From: Streptomyces rapamycinicus NRRL 5491
Lineage (GTDB): Bacteria; Actinomycetota; Actinomycetes; Streptomycetales; Streptomycetaceae
Direction: 5' to 3'
Assembly (NCBI RefSeq): GCF_024298965.1
Contig: NZ_CP085193.1
Location: 434,001 to 498,000 of the forward strand
DNA length: 64,000 nt
In this document: positions 15,467 through 24,491 of the stretch, in pieces
How the letters are laid out: each line of letters opens with the position of its first letter
Numbering within the stretch: position 1 is the stretch's first letter
Made by a program: the position numbers and the translations under genes
The notes under the pieces: generated by a model
What the model was told of the DNA's origin: nothing
Seen by the model: the letters and a program-made list of their open reading frames with translations, nothing else
The model's database searches: none

Positions 15467-16506
15467 GGAGTGTCTCCCGTCGTCTCGATCAGTACCGCGC
15501 TCTCCGGGTCCCACGACAGCGCGACGCGGGCCCCGGAGACCACGGTGGCCGGGCCCGGAACGGTCAGCAGGACCGGCCGGTCCAGACCGGGGACCGTGAT
15601 GGCGATCCTGGAGGAGCCGCCGAAGTAACTGATGTCCAGCACCGTGCCGCGCAGATAGGCGTCCGCGCCCTGGGCGGCGAGCCGGATGCTCTCCGGACGT
15701 ACGCCGACCAGCCCCGCCGCCTTCCCGGCCGGGGCGGGCAGGACGCCGACGCCGGGTACGTCGAGTCCGCCGGAGGGCAGCAGCCGTCCGGAGAAGACAT
15801 TGTTGGCGCCGACGAGGCCCGCGACGAACCGGCCCCGAGGGTGCCGGTAGAGCTCGACGGGGGTGTCGACCTGCTGGACGCGCCCGGCGTCCAGGACGGC
15901 GATCCGGTCGGCGAGCGACATGGCCTCCTCCTGGTCGTGGGTGACGACGAGGAAGGTGATGCCCACCTCGTGCTGGAGGCGCTTGAGCTCCAGCTGCATC
16001 TCGGCGCGGACCTGTTTGTCGAGCGCCGACAGCGGCTCGTCGAGCAGCAGCACACGGGGGCGTTTGACGATGGCACGGGCGAGGGCGACCCGCTGCCGCT
16101 GCCCGCCGGACAGCTGGTGCGGCCGTCTGCGGGCCCGCGTGGTCAGCCCGACGGTGGCGAGTACGGCCGCGACCCGTTCGCCGATCTCCGCCCGGGCGAG
16201 CCCTTCCCGCGCCGGCCCGTACGCGATGTTCTTCTCCACGCTCATGTGCGGGAACAGCGCGTACGACTGGAACATGAGGTTGACCGGCCGCCGGTGCGCG
16301 GGCACGGCCAGCAGGCCCCGGCCGTCCAGGGTGACCGTGCCGCTGTCCGGGGCCTCGAATCCGGCGAGGACGCGCAGCAGGGTCGTCTTCCCGCAGTCGC
16401 TCGGGCCGAGCAGGGCGAAGAACTCGCCCTCCGCGATCTCCAGGCTCACCCCGTCCAGGGCGGTGACCTCGCCGAACCGCCGGGTGACGGCATGGATACG
16501 GATCAC
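15463..16506 (-). CDS. potA: Polyamine-type ABC transporter ATP-binding protein
   Basis: This is a 347-residue protein. GTG 16506 overlaps the permease stop (GTGA). Walker A is GPSDCGKTT; the D where most relatives have G still fits GxxxxGK[ST]. The signature LSGGQRQRVALARA, Walker B VLLLDEPLSALD and H-loop LVVTHDQEEAMSLADRIAV are all present, and residues 240-347 form the TOBE-type regulatory domain (LVGVRPESIRL). This is the PotA/PotG class. The ATPase is intact, although the permease genes before it are broken, so it could still serve another transporter. Confidence 0.92.
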   Translation of the reverse strand: MIRIHAVTRRFGEVTALDGVSLEIAEGEFFALLGPSDCGKTTLLRVLAGFEAPDSGTVTLDGRGLLAVPAHRRPVNLMFQSYALFPHMSVEKNIAYGPAREGLARAEIGERVAAVLATVGLTTRARRRPHQLSGGQRQRVALARAIVKRPRVLLLDEPLSALDKQVRAEMQLELKRLQHEVGITFLVVTHDQEEAMSLADRIAVLDAGRVQQVDTPVELYRHPRGRFVAGLVGANNVFSGRLLPSGGLDVPGVGVLPAPAGKAAGLVGVRPESIRLAAQGADAYLRGTVLDISYFGGSSRIAITVPGLDRPVLLTVPGPATVVSGARVALSWDPESAVLIETTGDTP

Positions 16507-17145
16507 AGCGCCTCCGTCAGCCGGCTGACCCGCTGGGCGGCGATCACCACGGTGAAGCTGACCGCGAGCAGCAGGGTGGCGAGCGCGTTGATCTCCGGGG
16601 TCACGCCGAACCTGATCATCGAGTAGATGACGATCGGCAGGGTGGGGTCCTTCGGTCCCGCGGTGAAGAAGGCGATGACGAACTCGTCGAGCGAGAGCGT
16701 GAACGTCAGCGCGCCCGCCACGATGCCGGGGGCGAGGGTCGGCAGGGTGATGCGGAGGAAGGTGGTGACCTCGCCCGCGCCGAGGTCGCGTGAGGCCTCC
16801 TCCAGGGAGGGGTCGACATGGGCGATCCGGGTGCGCACGACGGCCGTGACGAAGGCGAGGCCGAAGACGGTGTGGGCGAGCAGAACCGAGTGCAGGCCGA
16901 GGGTGGCCGAGACGAGCGAGTAGAAGGCGAGCAGTCCGATCGCGAGCACGATGTCGGGCAGGACGGCGGGCAGCACCGACAGGGCGGGCAGCAGCCGCGA
17001 CCGGCTCGCGTGGCGGGCGAGGCCCACGGCGAGCAGGGTGCCGAGGACGGTGGACAGGGCGGTCGCGCCCGCGGCCACGACCAGCGTGTTGACCAGGCCC
17101 CGCAGGACCTCGTCGTCGCCGGCCAGCGTGCCGTACCAGGACGCC
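16503..17145 (-). pseudogene. PotC-type permease lacking its N-terminus
   Basis: The C-terminal about 213 residues are readable: WYGTLAGDDEVLRGLVNTL, then helices such as LLPALSVLPAVLPDIVLAIG, the EAA coupling loop (EEASRDLGAGEVTTFLRITL) and LSLDEFVIAFFTAG, all PotC hallmarks. The first helix and the native start are gone. The sequence joins directly to the N-terminal part of PotB near 17145 in a different reading frame. A GTG at 17078 could start a 191-residue product, but it would lack the first helix region. Confidence 0.75.
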
Positions 17146-17148
17146 GGC

Positions 17149-17361
17149 GTAGAGGGGGTCGGTGAGCCGCGCGAAGTTCTCGCCGGTGCTTCCGTCCTCG
17201 TACGCGATCCCGCCGAAGCGGCCCCGCCGGAAGACCGTGTAGCCGATCAGCAGGGCCGGCGGCAGCAGGAGCAGGACGGCCAGGTAGGACAGGCCCGGGC
17301 CGAGCAGGACGAGACGGGCTCGCAGGTGTGGTCCTCCGGCCGCCCTCCCCCGGCCGGCCAT
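17149..17361 (-). pseudogene. PotB-type permease, N-terminal fragment
   Basis: ATG 17361 overlaps the PotD stop by one base. About 70 codons encode the PotB start: a first helix (GPGLSYLAVLLLLPPALLIGY) followed by ENFARLTDPLY. At about 17149 the sequence jumps into PotC out of frame. Roughly 200 codons of PotB and 60 codons of PotC are missing, consistent with a single deletion of about 0.8 kb. The PotB frame happens to remain open into the downstream genes, but that reading is meaningless. Confidence 0.72.
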
Positions 17362-18221
17362 CAGCCCGCGGTGACTTCCGTGACGATCCGGGTGTACGCC
17401 GTCGCGGCGTCCCCGAGGAAGCCGATCCCCTTGTCGTCGGTCGGGCACCAGCCGTCCCAGGCCTCCGCCAGCACGGCCTCCCCGGACCTGAGCCGGTCGC
17501 CGAACGTGGTGTCGTCGTAGGCGAGGAGCCCGTCCTTCGCGGCGAGCAGCAACTTCTTGACCCGGGCGAGCTGTTGCTCGTCGGTGGTGTTCACCGAGTA
17601 GCCGAGCGCCTTCTGCGCGGGGAGGAAGAGCCAGCGTTCGGTCTTCAGCATGGTGGCCTTGCCCTTGACCGCGGCGCGCGGCTTCAGCAGGTCGTTCCAG
17701 CTGTCGGGGGCGTGGCCGACGAGATCCTTGCGGTAGCAGAGCCCGGTGGTGCCCCAGGTGTACGGGACGGAGAAGACGTTGCCCTTGTCATGGGCGAGCC
17801 GGGCGGCGAGCGGGTCCAGGTTCTTCAGGTGCGGCACCAGATCGTGGTGGATGGGTTCGAGCAGCCCCTGCGCCGCGAGCGCCTGCGCGTACTGGCCCGA
17901 TACGAACGCCACGTCGATGCCGCTGTCGGCGGAGGCGGTCAGTTTGGCGACGATCTCCTCGTTGGTGCTGTGCTTGGCGACGGTCATGGGCGTGCCGACG
18001 GCCGACTTGAACCGGGCGGGAAGGTCCTTCGGCAGATAGCCGTCCCAGTTGGAGACGGTAAGCCGCTGTTTGCGTAAGTCCGCCTCGGGGTCGAGCGACG
18101 CGGAGGCGGCGGGGCCGTTTCCGCCCGGTTGGCCGTCGCCGCCGCATGCGGGGAGAAGGAACGCGAGGACGGCCGCCGTCGCCGCCACGGACACATGCCC
18201 GAACCTCGGTGCGCCTGACAC
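17361..18221 (-). CDS. PotD-type polyamine-binding protein with internal deletion
   Basis: GTG 18221 has a GGGGGAG ribosome site. The signal ends in LPACGGDG, a lipoprotein box. The family pattern is clear (LTVSNWDGYLPKDL, VPYTWGTTGLCYRKD, GEAVLAEAWDGWCPTDDK), but after KGIGF the sequence jumps to LGDAATAYTRIVTEVTAG, which is the usual C-terminal end. The product is 286 residues against a usual 370-420, so about 75-100 residues of the second lobe, which form part of the ligand cleft, are missing in frame. It is divergent from the SpoIIE gene. It is probably non-functional. Confidence 0.75.
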   Translation of the reverse strand: MSGAPRFGHVSVAATAAVLAFLLPACGGDGQPGGNGPAASASLDPEADLRKQRLTVSNWDGYLPKDLPARFKSAVGTPMTVAKHSTNEEIVAKLTASADSGIDVAFVSGQYAQALAAQGLLEPIHHDLVPHLKNLDPLAARLAHDKGNVFSVPYTWGTTGLCYRKDLVGHAPDSWNDLLKPRAAVKGKATMLKTERWLFLPAQKALGYSVNTTDEQQLARVKKLLLAAKDGLLAYDDTTFGDRLRSGEAVLAEAWDGWCPTDDKGIGFLGDAATAYTRIVTEVTAG

Positions 18222-18409
18222 GCCACTCCCCCTTGCTGTCGAGATCAGCCGGCTGAGCGTGGGTCGTGCCCGGTTCGCCGAACGGCTCACGGGCGGGCAC
18301 CGGTTTCCGGATTTTCGCACCATTGGCATGCACTGGGCAAGATGGCCCATTCGCCCGGCCTCGTTCTCACCCTCGCCGCCGTCACCCCATGCGGGCGTAA
18401 TGTATCCAT

Positions 18410-20947
18410 ATGGGTGATGTTCGGTGTCAATGGTGCGATGCGTTGCTACCGGATCAGGGCGGCCACAATCGGCGGTATTGCAGCCCGGCCCACCGACAGG
18501 CGGCCTGGCGGGCGCGGCACCGATGGCCGGCGGCGGCCCGGACACGGCAGACGATGGTGCTCGCGGGCGCGGACCTGATGGCCCGAGTTCAGGCGGTAGC
18601 ACGGCAGTCGGGCGATCCGTCCCCGGCGCGGGAGGCCGCGGTGGGCCGGCACTGTGCCGCGGTGGCGGAGGTTCCCGGGCTGGCTGAGCGGTTGGTGCGG
18701 TACGCGGTGCTCGCCGATCGCCAGGCCGGAGCCAGCTGGGCCCGGATCGGCGCCGCGTTGGGGACCAGCGGCGAGGCGGCCAGGCGCCGCTTCGGGCGTG
18801 TGCGGGACCTCCCGGAAGAGGGGCGGACGCCACGGGACGACACCACGCCCGCCGTCGGCTCCGGTACGGAGCTGCTGGATGCGCTGCTGTGCGAGGCGGT
18901 TCGGGAAACAGGCGCGTCAGCGGGTCTGGTGTACCTGCTGCCGCCGGGCGGGCAGGTGCTGCGGCTGGCCATGACGACCGGGGTGCCGCCAAAGATCACC
19001 GTGCTCTGGGAACGGTTGCTGCTTCCGGCCCCGGGGCCCGTGGCGGACGCGGTCCGTGAGCGGCGCCTGGTGTGGCTCCCCAGCCAGGCCGAGCTCGCGC
19101 GCCGCTACCCGAGGGCGGCACTGGTCTGGCCCTATCCCGTAGCGCTGGCCGCCGCGTCGCTCACCTCCGGTGCCACCGCTTGGGGCGGACTGGTGCTGCT
19201 GTGGCCCGAACCGCGCCCCTCGCATCTGAGCGCGCATGAGCGCGTCGTGATCCGCTCCACCTGCGACCGTGCGGGCGCGCTCCTGCGGCATGCCGCCGCG
19301 GACGGGCACCCGATATCACCCGGGGAGCCGCATGTGGTGGCCCCACCGCGTGCCCGGACCGCCACGCGGGCCGCGGTGGACTTCGCCGACCGCCTTACGG
19401 AGGGCTGTTGTGTGCTGAACGCGGAGGGCCGGATCTCCTTCATCAGCACCACCGCCGCCGACCTGGTCGGCGGCAGCGTCCCGGATCTGCTGGGCGCACC
19501 GCTGTGGGAGGCACTGCCATGGCTGGACGACCCGGTCTTCGAAGACCGCTACCGGGCCGCGGTCCTCGGCCGCCGGCCCACGTCCATCACCGCCCTCCGC
19601 CCGCCGGACCGGTGGCTGTCCTTCCAGCTCTGTCCGGACGCCACCGGCGTCAGCGTGCGCATCTCCCCCACCGACCACACCACCCCCGTGGACAACCCGG
19701 AGCCGGAGCGCGCGTCGAGCGTCGCCACACCGGCACGGGTCGGCACGCTGTACGACCTGATGCACCTGGCCGGCGCGCTCACCAAGGCCGTCAGCGTGCG
19801 GGACGTAGTCGAGCTGACCGCCGACCTGGTCCTGCCGGCGTTCGGCGCCCAGGGCTTCGTCCTGTCCGTCGCCGAGGGCGACCGGTTGCGTGTCGTCGGC
19901 CACCGCGGCTACCCGGCCAAGGTCATCAACCGCCTCGACATCCCTCCCTTCCGGGACGAGTCAGCCCCCACCGTGCGCGCCGTGACCACGGGAATCCCCC
20001 TCTTTTTCGCCTCCCCCCGCGAGATGGAACAGCTCGCCCCCGACATCCCACGGCTGACGAAGAGGGCGGCCTGGGCCTTCCTGCCGCTGCTGGCCTCCGG
20101 CCGCCCGGTCGGCTGCTGCGTGGTCTCCTACGACCAGCCGCACGGCTTCACCCCCGACGAACGCGCCGTACTGACCTCTCTCGCCGGGCTGATCGCCCAG
20201 GCCCTCGACCGCGCCCGCCTCTACGACGCCGAACACCAGCTCGCCCACAGTCTGCAGAGCGGCCTGCTCCCCGCGACCCTCCCCACCGTGCCCGGCCTGG
20301 AGGTAGCAGCCCGCTATCTGCCCACGGCTCGCGGCATGGACATCGGCGGCGACTTCTACGACCTCATCCGCTGCGACGCCACCACCGTCGCCGCGGCCAT
20401 CGGCGACGTCCAAGGCCACAACGTGAACGCCGCCGTCCTCATGGGACAGGTCCGCACCGCCGTCCACGCCACCGCCGGCGCACCTCCCGGCGAAGTCCTG
20501 GCCCGCACCAACCGCCTGCTCACCGACCTCGACCCCGGCCTGTTCACCAGTTGCCTCTACGCCCACATCGACCTGGCGCACCACCGTGCCCACCTGGCCA
20601 CCGCCGGCCACCCGCCGCCACTGCTGCGCCACCCCGACGGCCACACCGAGATCCTCCACCTGCCGCCCGGCCTGCTGCTGGGCATCGACCCCGACGCCGA
20701 CTACCCGGCCGCCGAGATCCCCCTGCCGCCCGGCGCCGTGCTGGCCCTCTACACCGACGGCCTCGTCGAAAGTCCCGACGTCGACCTCGACGACGCGACC
20801 ACCCACCTCGCCGACGAGCTCGCACAAGCCCCGGACCTGCCCATGACCACCCTGGCCGAGACTCTCATCCGCCACGACCCGCACACCGACCCCCGCAGCG
20901 ATGACATCGCCCTCCTCCTGCTCCACCTACGGCCGGACGGCGGATGA
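18410..20947 (+). CDS. Zinc-ribbon/GAF/PAS/GAF/SpoIIE-type serine phosphatase
   Basis: This is an 845-residue protein starting at ATG 18410. Residues 1-35 form a C-x2-C-x14-C-x3-H cluster (C6, C9, C24, H28). Residues 95-130 look like a helix-turn-helix (SWARIGAALGTSGEAARRRF). A first GAF-like domain lies at about 150-290, a PAS-like domain at 325-430, and a clear GAF at 450-600. A SpoIIE PP2C domain follows from about 620, with metal-binding DIGGDFYDL, GDVQGHN and SDDIALL. The family dephosphorylates anti-anti-sigma proteins. The zinc cluster plus helix-turn-helix at the front is unusual. It ends inside the convergent histidine kinase gene (21-base overlap). Confidence 0.85.
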   Translation: MGDVRCQWCDALLPDQGGHNRRYCSPAHRQAAWRARHRWPAAARTRQTMVLAGADLMARVQAVARQSGDPSPAREAAVGRHCAAVAEVPGLAERLVRYAVLADRQAGASWARIGAALGTSGEAARRRFGRVRDLPEEGRTPRDDTTPAVGSGTELLDALLCEAVRETGASAGLVYLLPPGGQVLRLAMTTGVPPKITVLWERLLLPAPGPVADAVRERRLVWLPSQAELARRYPRAALVWPYPVALAAASLTSGATAWGGLVLLWPEPRPSHLSAHERVVIRSTCDRAGALLRHAAADGHPISPGEPHVVAPPRARTATRAAVDFADRLTEGCCVLNAEGRISFISTTAADLVGGSVPDLLGAPLWEALPWLDDPVFEDRYRAAVLGRRPTSITALRPPDRWLSFQLCPDATGVSVRISPTDHTTPVDNPEPERASSVATPARVGTLYDLMHLAGALTKAVSVRDVVELTADLVLPAFGAQGFVLSVAEGDRLRVVGHRGYPAKVINRLDIPPFRDESAPTVRAVTTGIPLFFASPREMEQLAPDIPRLTKRAAWAFLPLLASGRPVGCCVVSYDQPHGFTPDERAVLTSLAGLIAQALDRARLYDAEHQLAHSLQSGLLPATLPTVPGLEVAARYLPTARGMDIGGDFYDLIRCDATTVAAAIGDVQGHNVNAAVLMGQVRTAVHATAGAPPGEVLARTNRLLTDLDPGLFTSCLYAHIDLAHHRAHLATAGHPPPLLRHPDGHTEILHLPPGLLLGIDPDADYPAAEIPLPPGAVLALYTDGLVESPDVDLDDATTHLADELAQAPDLPMTTLAETLIRHDPHTDPRSDDIALLLLHLRPDGG

Positions 20948-22066
20948 CATACCCTTCGCCTGCGGTGTGCCGGGAAGTCGGATCGTGACCAGGAGGCCGC
21001 CGGTGGGGCGGGGTGTGAGGTCGAGGCTACCGTCGTGTGCCCGGACGATGCTGTGCACGATGGCCAGCCCGAGGCCGACGCCGGCGTGCTCGTCGGTGCG
21101 CATGCGTTCTGTTACCCGCTGGAACGGTTCGGTGAGGGTCGGTACCAGTTCCGATGGGAGCGGAGGGCCCGTGTTCTCGACCCGCAGCACGCTCGCGTCG
21201 TGCCCCGCTTCGGTGTGGACGGTTACGGTGCCGCCCGCGGGGAGGTTGTGGACGATGGCGTTCTGGACGAGGTTCGTCACCATCCGCAGGAGGAGCGCCG
21301 CGGAGCCGACGGTCTGGGTTGTCCCGCCGGTGACGTCGAGCGTGATCCGGCGCTTTTCGGCGAGGGGAAGCAGCGTTTCGGCGGCTTCTTCGGCCATGAG
21401 GGAGAGGTCGACGGGCTCGCGGGTGAAGCTCCCGCGGTCGGCGTGGCTGAGCAGCAGGAGGGCCTCGGTGAGGTTGATCGCCCGGGTGTTGACCGTGTGG
21501 AGGCGTTCGATGAGTTCGCCCTGGTCCCGCGTGGGGTCGCTGCGGGCGGCGTCGAGGAGTGTCCGGGAGATCGCCAGCGGGGTGCGCAGTTCGTGGGAGG
21601 CGTTCGCGGCGAACCTCCGCTGCTCGGCGACGTGGGACTCGAGCCGTTCGAGCATGGTGTCGAACCCGTCGGCGAGTTCGCGGAATTCGTCCTGGCGGCC
21701 CTTCATGCGGATCCGGTGGGACAGCGACCCGTTCGCGGCCATCCGTGCCGCGTGCGCGATCCGTGTGAGTGGTGCGAGCATCCGGCCGGCGAGGATCCAT
21801 CCGCCCAGGAGGCCGAACACGAGGAGGAAGGCCAGTGCCGTGGCCGCGGCGGGGGCGAAGCCGCGCAGGAGGTCGGAGCGGTTGGGCCCGAGGATGACGA
21901 TCGCGCCGCCGAACGTCTTCTTGATGGACCTGGGGTCGTCGTCCGGCAGCCAGCGCAGCACGAATACCCAGACCACGGCCAGCAGGAGAGCGCCGGCGAG
22001 GAGGAGGAATCCGGCGTAGCTGATGGTGAGTCTCAGTCGGGCGCTGAGCCCTGGGCGTCTATTCAT
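20927..22066 (-). CDS. Two-component sensor histidine kinase
   Basis: This is a 379-residue protein. ATG 22066 overlaps the response-regulator stop by eight bases. It has two transmembrane segments (AGFLLLAGALLLAVVWVFVL and AAATALAFLLVFGLLGGWIL) with a short outer loop, a HAMP region, an H-box ANASHELRTPLAISR, an N-box MVTNLVQNAIVHN, and a G-box GVGLGLAIVHSIVRAHDG. It is an orthodox kinase that phosphorylates the regulator encoded just upstream. The signal is unknown. The next minus-strand gene on the other side of the regulator is VanZ-like, so a cell-envelope signal is plausible. Confidence 0.93.
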   Translation of the reverse strand: MNRRPGLSARLRLTISYAGFLLLAGALLLAVVWVFVLRWLPDDDPRSIKKTFGGAIVILGPNRSDLLRGFAPAAATALAFLLVFGLLGGWILAGRMLAPLTRIAHAARMAANGSLSHRIRMKGRQDEFRELADGFDTMLERLESHVAEQRRFAANASHELRTPLAISRTLLDAARSDPTRDQGELIERLHTVNTRAINLTEALLLLSHADRGSFTREPVDLSLMAEEAAETLLPLAEKRRITLDVTGGTTQTVGSAALLLRMVTNLVQNAIVHNLPAGGTVTVHTEAGHDASVLRVENTGPPLPSELVPTLTEPFQRVTERMRTDEHAGVGLGLAIVHSIVRAHDGSLDLTPRPTGGLLVTIRLPGTPQAKGMSSAVRP

Positions 22067-22754
22067 GAGTGGAGCCGGGGTGGGAGGTGTCCATGCCGGT
22101 GTCGATGCGGTAGCCGACGCCGGGCACCGTGGCGATGAGCCATGGTTCGCCGAGTCGTTTGCGCAGGGCGGAGACGGTGATGCGGACGGCGTTGGTGAAG
22201 GGGTCGGCGTTGTGGTCCCAGGCCCGCTCCAGTAGCTCTTCGGAGCTGACGACACCGCCTTCGGCGGCGACGAGGACTTCGAGCACGGCGAACTGTTTGC
22301 GGGTGAGCGCCACGTAGCGTCCGTCGCGGAAGACCTCCCGGCGGAAGGGATCGAGGCGCAGGCCCGCGATCTCGCGGACCGGGGGCCGGACGTGCGCGCG
22401 TCTGCGGTCGAGCGCCCGCAGCCGCAGGACGAGCTCCCGCAGCTCGAACGGTTTGGTGAGGTAGTCGTCGGCGCCGAGCTCGAACCCGGAAGCCTTGTCG
22501 TCGATCCGGTCGGCGGCGGTGAGCATGAGGATCGGGATGCCGCTGCCGGAGGCGACGATGCGCCGGGCGATCTCGTCGCCGGAGGGGCCGGGGATGTCGC
22601 GGTCGAGGACCGCGAGGTCGTAGGAGTGGATACTGAGCAGTTCCAGGGCGGAGTCGCCGTCGCCGGCGATGTCGGCGGCGATCGCCTCCAGCCGCAGACC
22701 GTCGCGGACGGCTCCGGCCAGGTAGGGCTCGTCCTCCACGAGCAGCACTCGCAT
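22059..22754 (-). CDS. OmpR-family response regulator
   Basis: This is a 231-residue protein starting at ATG 22754. The receiver domain has the acidic pair in VEDE, the phospho-acceptor D51 (LAVLDRDIPG), T in MLTAAD and K in LTKPFELRE. The C-terminal winged helix (LTRKQFAVLEVL, then RAWDHNADPFTNAVRITVSA, then GVGYRID) is the DNA-binding part. It is translationally coupled to the kinase. Targets are not known; the VanZ-like gene 68 bases upstream of its start is a candidate. Confidence 0.94.
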   Translation of the reverse strand: MRVLLVEDEPYLAGAVRDGLRLEAIAADIAGDGDSALELLSIHSYDLAVLDRDIPGPSGDEIARRIVASGSGIPILMLTAADRIDDKASGFELGADDYLTKPFELRELVLRLRALDRRRAHVRPPVREIAGLRLDPFRREVFRDGRYVALTRKQFAVLEVLVAAEGGVVSSEELLERAWDHNADPFTNAVRITVSALRKRLGEPWLIATVPGVGYRIDTGMDTSHPGSTHE

Positions 22755-22822
22755 GTCCGAAGCCTAAGCGGCACAACATATCGCCGGCGTATGCAAAGAC
22801 GTGTGCGCACCGGACACGCGGC

Positions 22823-23542
22823 TCAGCCCGCCGGTGCCGGCGCGTGGCGAGACCGGCCGGACGGCGCTTCCGCCGTAGTGCGCCACCAGCGGCGCGACGC
22901 CAGCGCGGCCAGTACGGCGCCGGCGGCGTTGACCAGTACGTCGTCCACGGAGGACACCCGGTCCAGCCGCAGGACGTACTGTGCGGTCTCGACCAGGACC
23001 GAGCAGCCCGCCCCGAGCGCCAGGATCCGCGGCGCGGACGCCAGCGCCACGAACCGCACCGGGGCGAAGAACCCCAGCGCCGCGAAGACCAGCAGGTTGC
23101 CTACGATCCCGAGCGGCCCCATCGTGACCAGGTCCCGCAGCGGCACCAGGCTCACCCGTGGCGGGACGGCGCCGGCACCGGCACCGGCACCGGCACCCGG
23201 CATCAGGGTCAGCCACAGGAACGGCACCGTCCCGTGCACCATGCCCACCTCGGCCAGCGACATCCGCCACGCCGATGCGACGCCGGCGGCACGGCGGCGA
23301 CGGCGCGCCAGCGCCCACGCCACCAGCGCGGCCAACGGCAGCGCGACCAACGTCATGAGCACCACACCGTTGAAAGTGTCCAAGCAGCCGTGCCACCGCC
23401 CGGCCATGCACCTCGGAGCGGACATCATGAGCGGCCGCCGCATGACGAACACGGCGCCCGCCATGCCCAGTACCGCCAGGCCGAGGAGCACGATTCCGCG
23501 CGCGCGGCGGGACGGTGCGGACAGGGATGCGTTCTGGTTCAT
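22823..23542 (-). CDS. VanZ-like membrane protein
   Basis: This is a 239-residue protein starting at ATG 23542 (MNQNASLSAPSRRARG). There are about six hydrophobic helices. The second half carries the VanZ pattern: LGIVGNLLVFAALGFFAPVR, then SVLVETAQYVLRLDRVSSVD, then DVLVNAAGAVLAAL. VanZ proteins are linked to low-level glycopeptide tolerance in some bacteria, with function otherwise unclear. A run of GAGAGAGAG, encoded by CGGCAC repeats at 23171-23198, lies in a loop and could vary in length. It is next to the two-component system, same strand. Confidence 0.85.
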   Translation of the reverse strand: MNQNASLSAPSRRARGIVLLGLAVLGMAGAVFVMRRPLMMSAPRCMAGRWHGCLDTFNGVVLMTLVALPLAALVAWALARRRRRAAGVASAWRMSLAEVGMVHGTVPFLWLTLMPGAGAGAGAGAVPPRVSLVPLRDLVTMGPLGIVGNLLVFAALGFFAPVRFVALASAPRILALGAGCSVLVETAQYVLRLDRVSSVDDVLVNAAGAVLAALASRRWWRTTAEAPSGRSRHAPAPAG

Positions 23543-23813
23543 GCCCCCATTGGAGACGGAGGGCCGTTGCCGTCGCGTATGCGATTCTCGATACGCCCGC
23601 GATATGCGGGATCCCCGGCATCGAGGAACGGGGGTAAGGGACTTCTTTCGAGTGAAAGAAGAGCAATACCCATGGTATGAGCAAGCCGTCGGCCAAATAG
23701 TGAGCAGCGCAGCCGGACACGAACTTCCGGCCGCGCCCAAACACGGCGGCTGTTCCTGTCTTCCGCCCAACCGCCCTGAACAGCCCACGGATCGAAGAAG
23801 GGTGACAACATTC
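23543..23813. promoter_or_regulatory. Divergent intergenic region with several dyads
   Basis: The region lies between the VanZ-like and EF-hand genes. It contains CCCGC-GATAT-GCGGG (23596-23610), the perfect 20-base dyad CTTCTTTCGAGTGAAAGAAG (23642-23661), and an imperfect dyad around ATACCCATGGTAT (23666-23678). These are candidate operators or hairpins, and no binding protein can be named. Confidence 0.45.
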
Positions 23814-24347
23814 ATGCGCACGGAGGCCACCAAGCGGGTCGCACACGTCTTCTCCCTCTTCGACGCCAATGGCAACGGCGTCCTCGAAGCAGATGACTTC
23901 GACCTCATGGCGAACAACGTCATCGACGCCGCGCCCGACGCGGACAAGCCGGCGAAGGACGCGATGCGCGCCGCGTTCCGCCAGTACTGGACGACCCTGG
24001 CCACGGAACTGGACGCCAACGACGACGGCAAGATCAGTTACGAGGAGTACGTAGCCTGCGTGCTCTCGCCCGAGCGCTTCGACCCGACGATCGGTGTGTT
24101 CGCCGAGGCGCTCGCCGCGCTCGGCGACCCGGACGGCGACGGGCTCATCGAGCGCCCCGCGTTCGTCGCGTTGATGAGGGCGATCGGCTTCAAGCGCGCG
24201 AACATCGACGCGCTCTTCGACGCCTTCGGCCCCTCGGACCTGGACCGGATCCAGGTGGCCGGCTGGGTCGCCGGGATCAAGGACTACTACGCCCCGGACA
24301 AGGCGGGCATCCCGGGCGACCTCCTGGTCCCGGGCGCGGCGGTCTGA
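23814..24347 (+). CDS. EF-hand calcium-binding protein (calerythrin-like)
   Basis: This is a 177-residue protein starting at ATG 23814 (an in-frame GTG lies four codons upstream). Three canonical loops are visible: DANGNGVLEADDF near residue 19, DANDDGKISYEEY near 68, and DPDGDGLIERPAF near 102. A fourth, degenerate loop near 139 (SDLDRIQVAGW) lacks ligands. Size and pattern fit actinomycete calerythrin-like cytosolic calcium buffers or sensors. There is no signal peptide. It is divergent from the VanZ-like gene. Confidence 0.92.
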   Translation: MRTEATKRVAHVFSLFDANGNGVLEADDFDLMANNVIDAAPDADKPAKDAMRAAFRQYWTTLATELDANDDGKISYEEYVACVLSPERFDPTIGVFAEALAALGDPDGDGLIERPAFVALMRAIGFKRANIDALFDAFGPSDLDRIQVAGWVAGIKDYYAPDKAGIPGDLLVPGAAV

Positions 24348-24491
24348 CCGCGGCGCAGGCGCGGCCCGCCGAACCACCGTTATGAACCGCCTCCCGTCCG
24401 CCGCGGTGGCGACCGTTCCCGCACAGCGAACGAGAGCCGGACACCAGCGCTGAGGCCAGGCTCCGCGGCGGGCGCGGGCTAGACTTCCGTC

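Noticed and set aside
15463..17448. A single 661-codon permease-ATPase fusion protein
   Set aside because: The middle of that frame is arginine/proline-rich shadow of PotC in another frame; the frame is open only because of GC bias.
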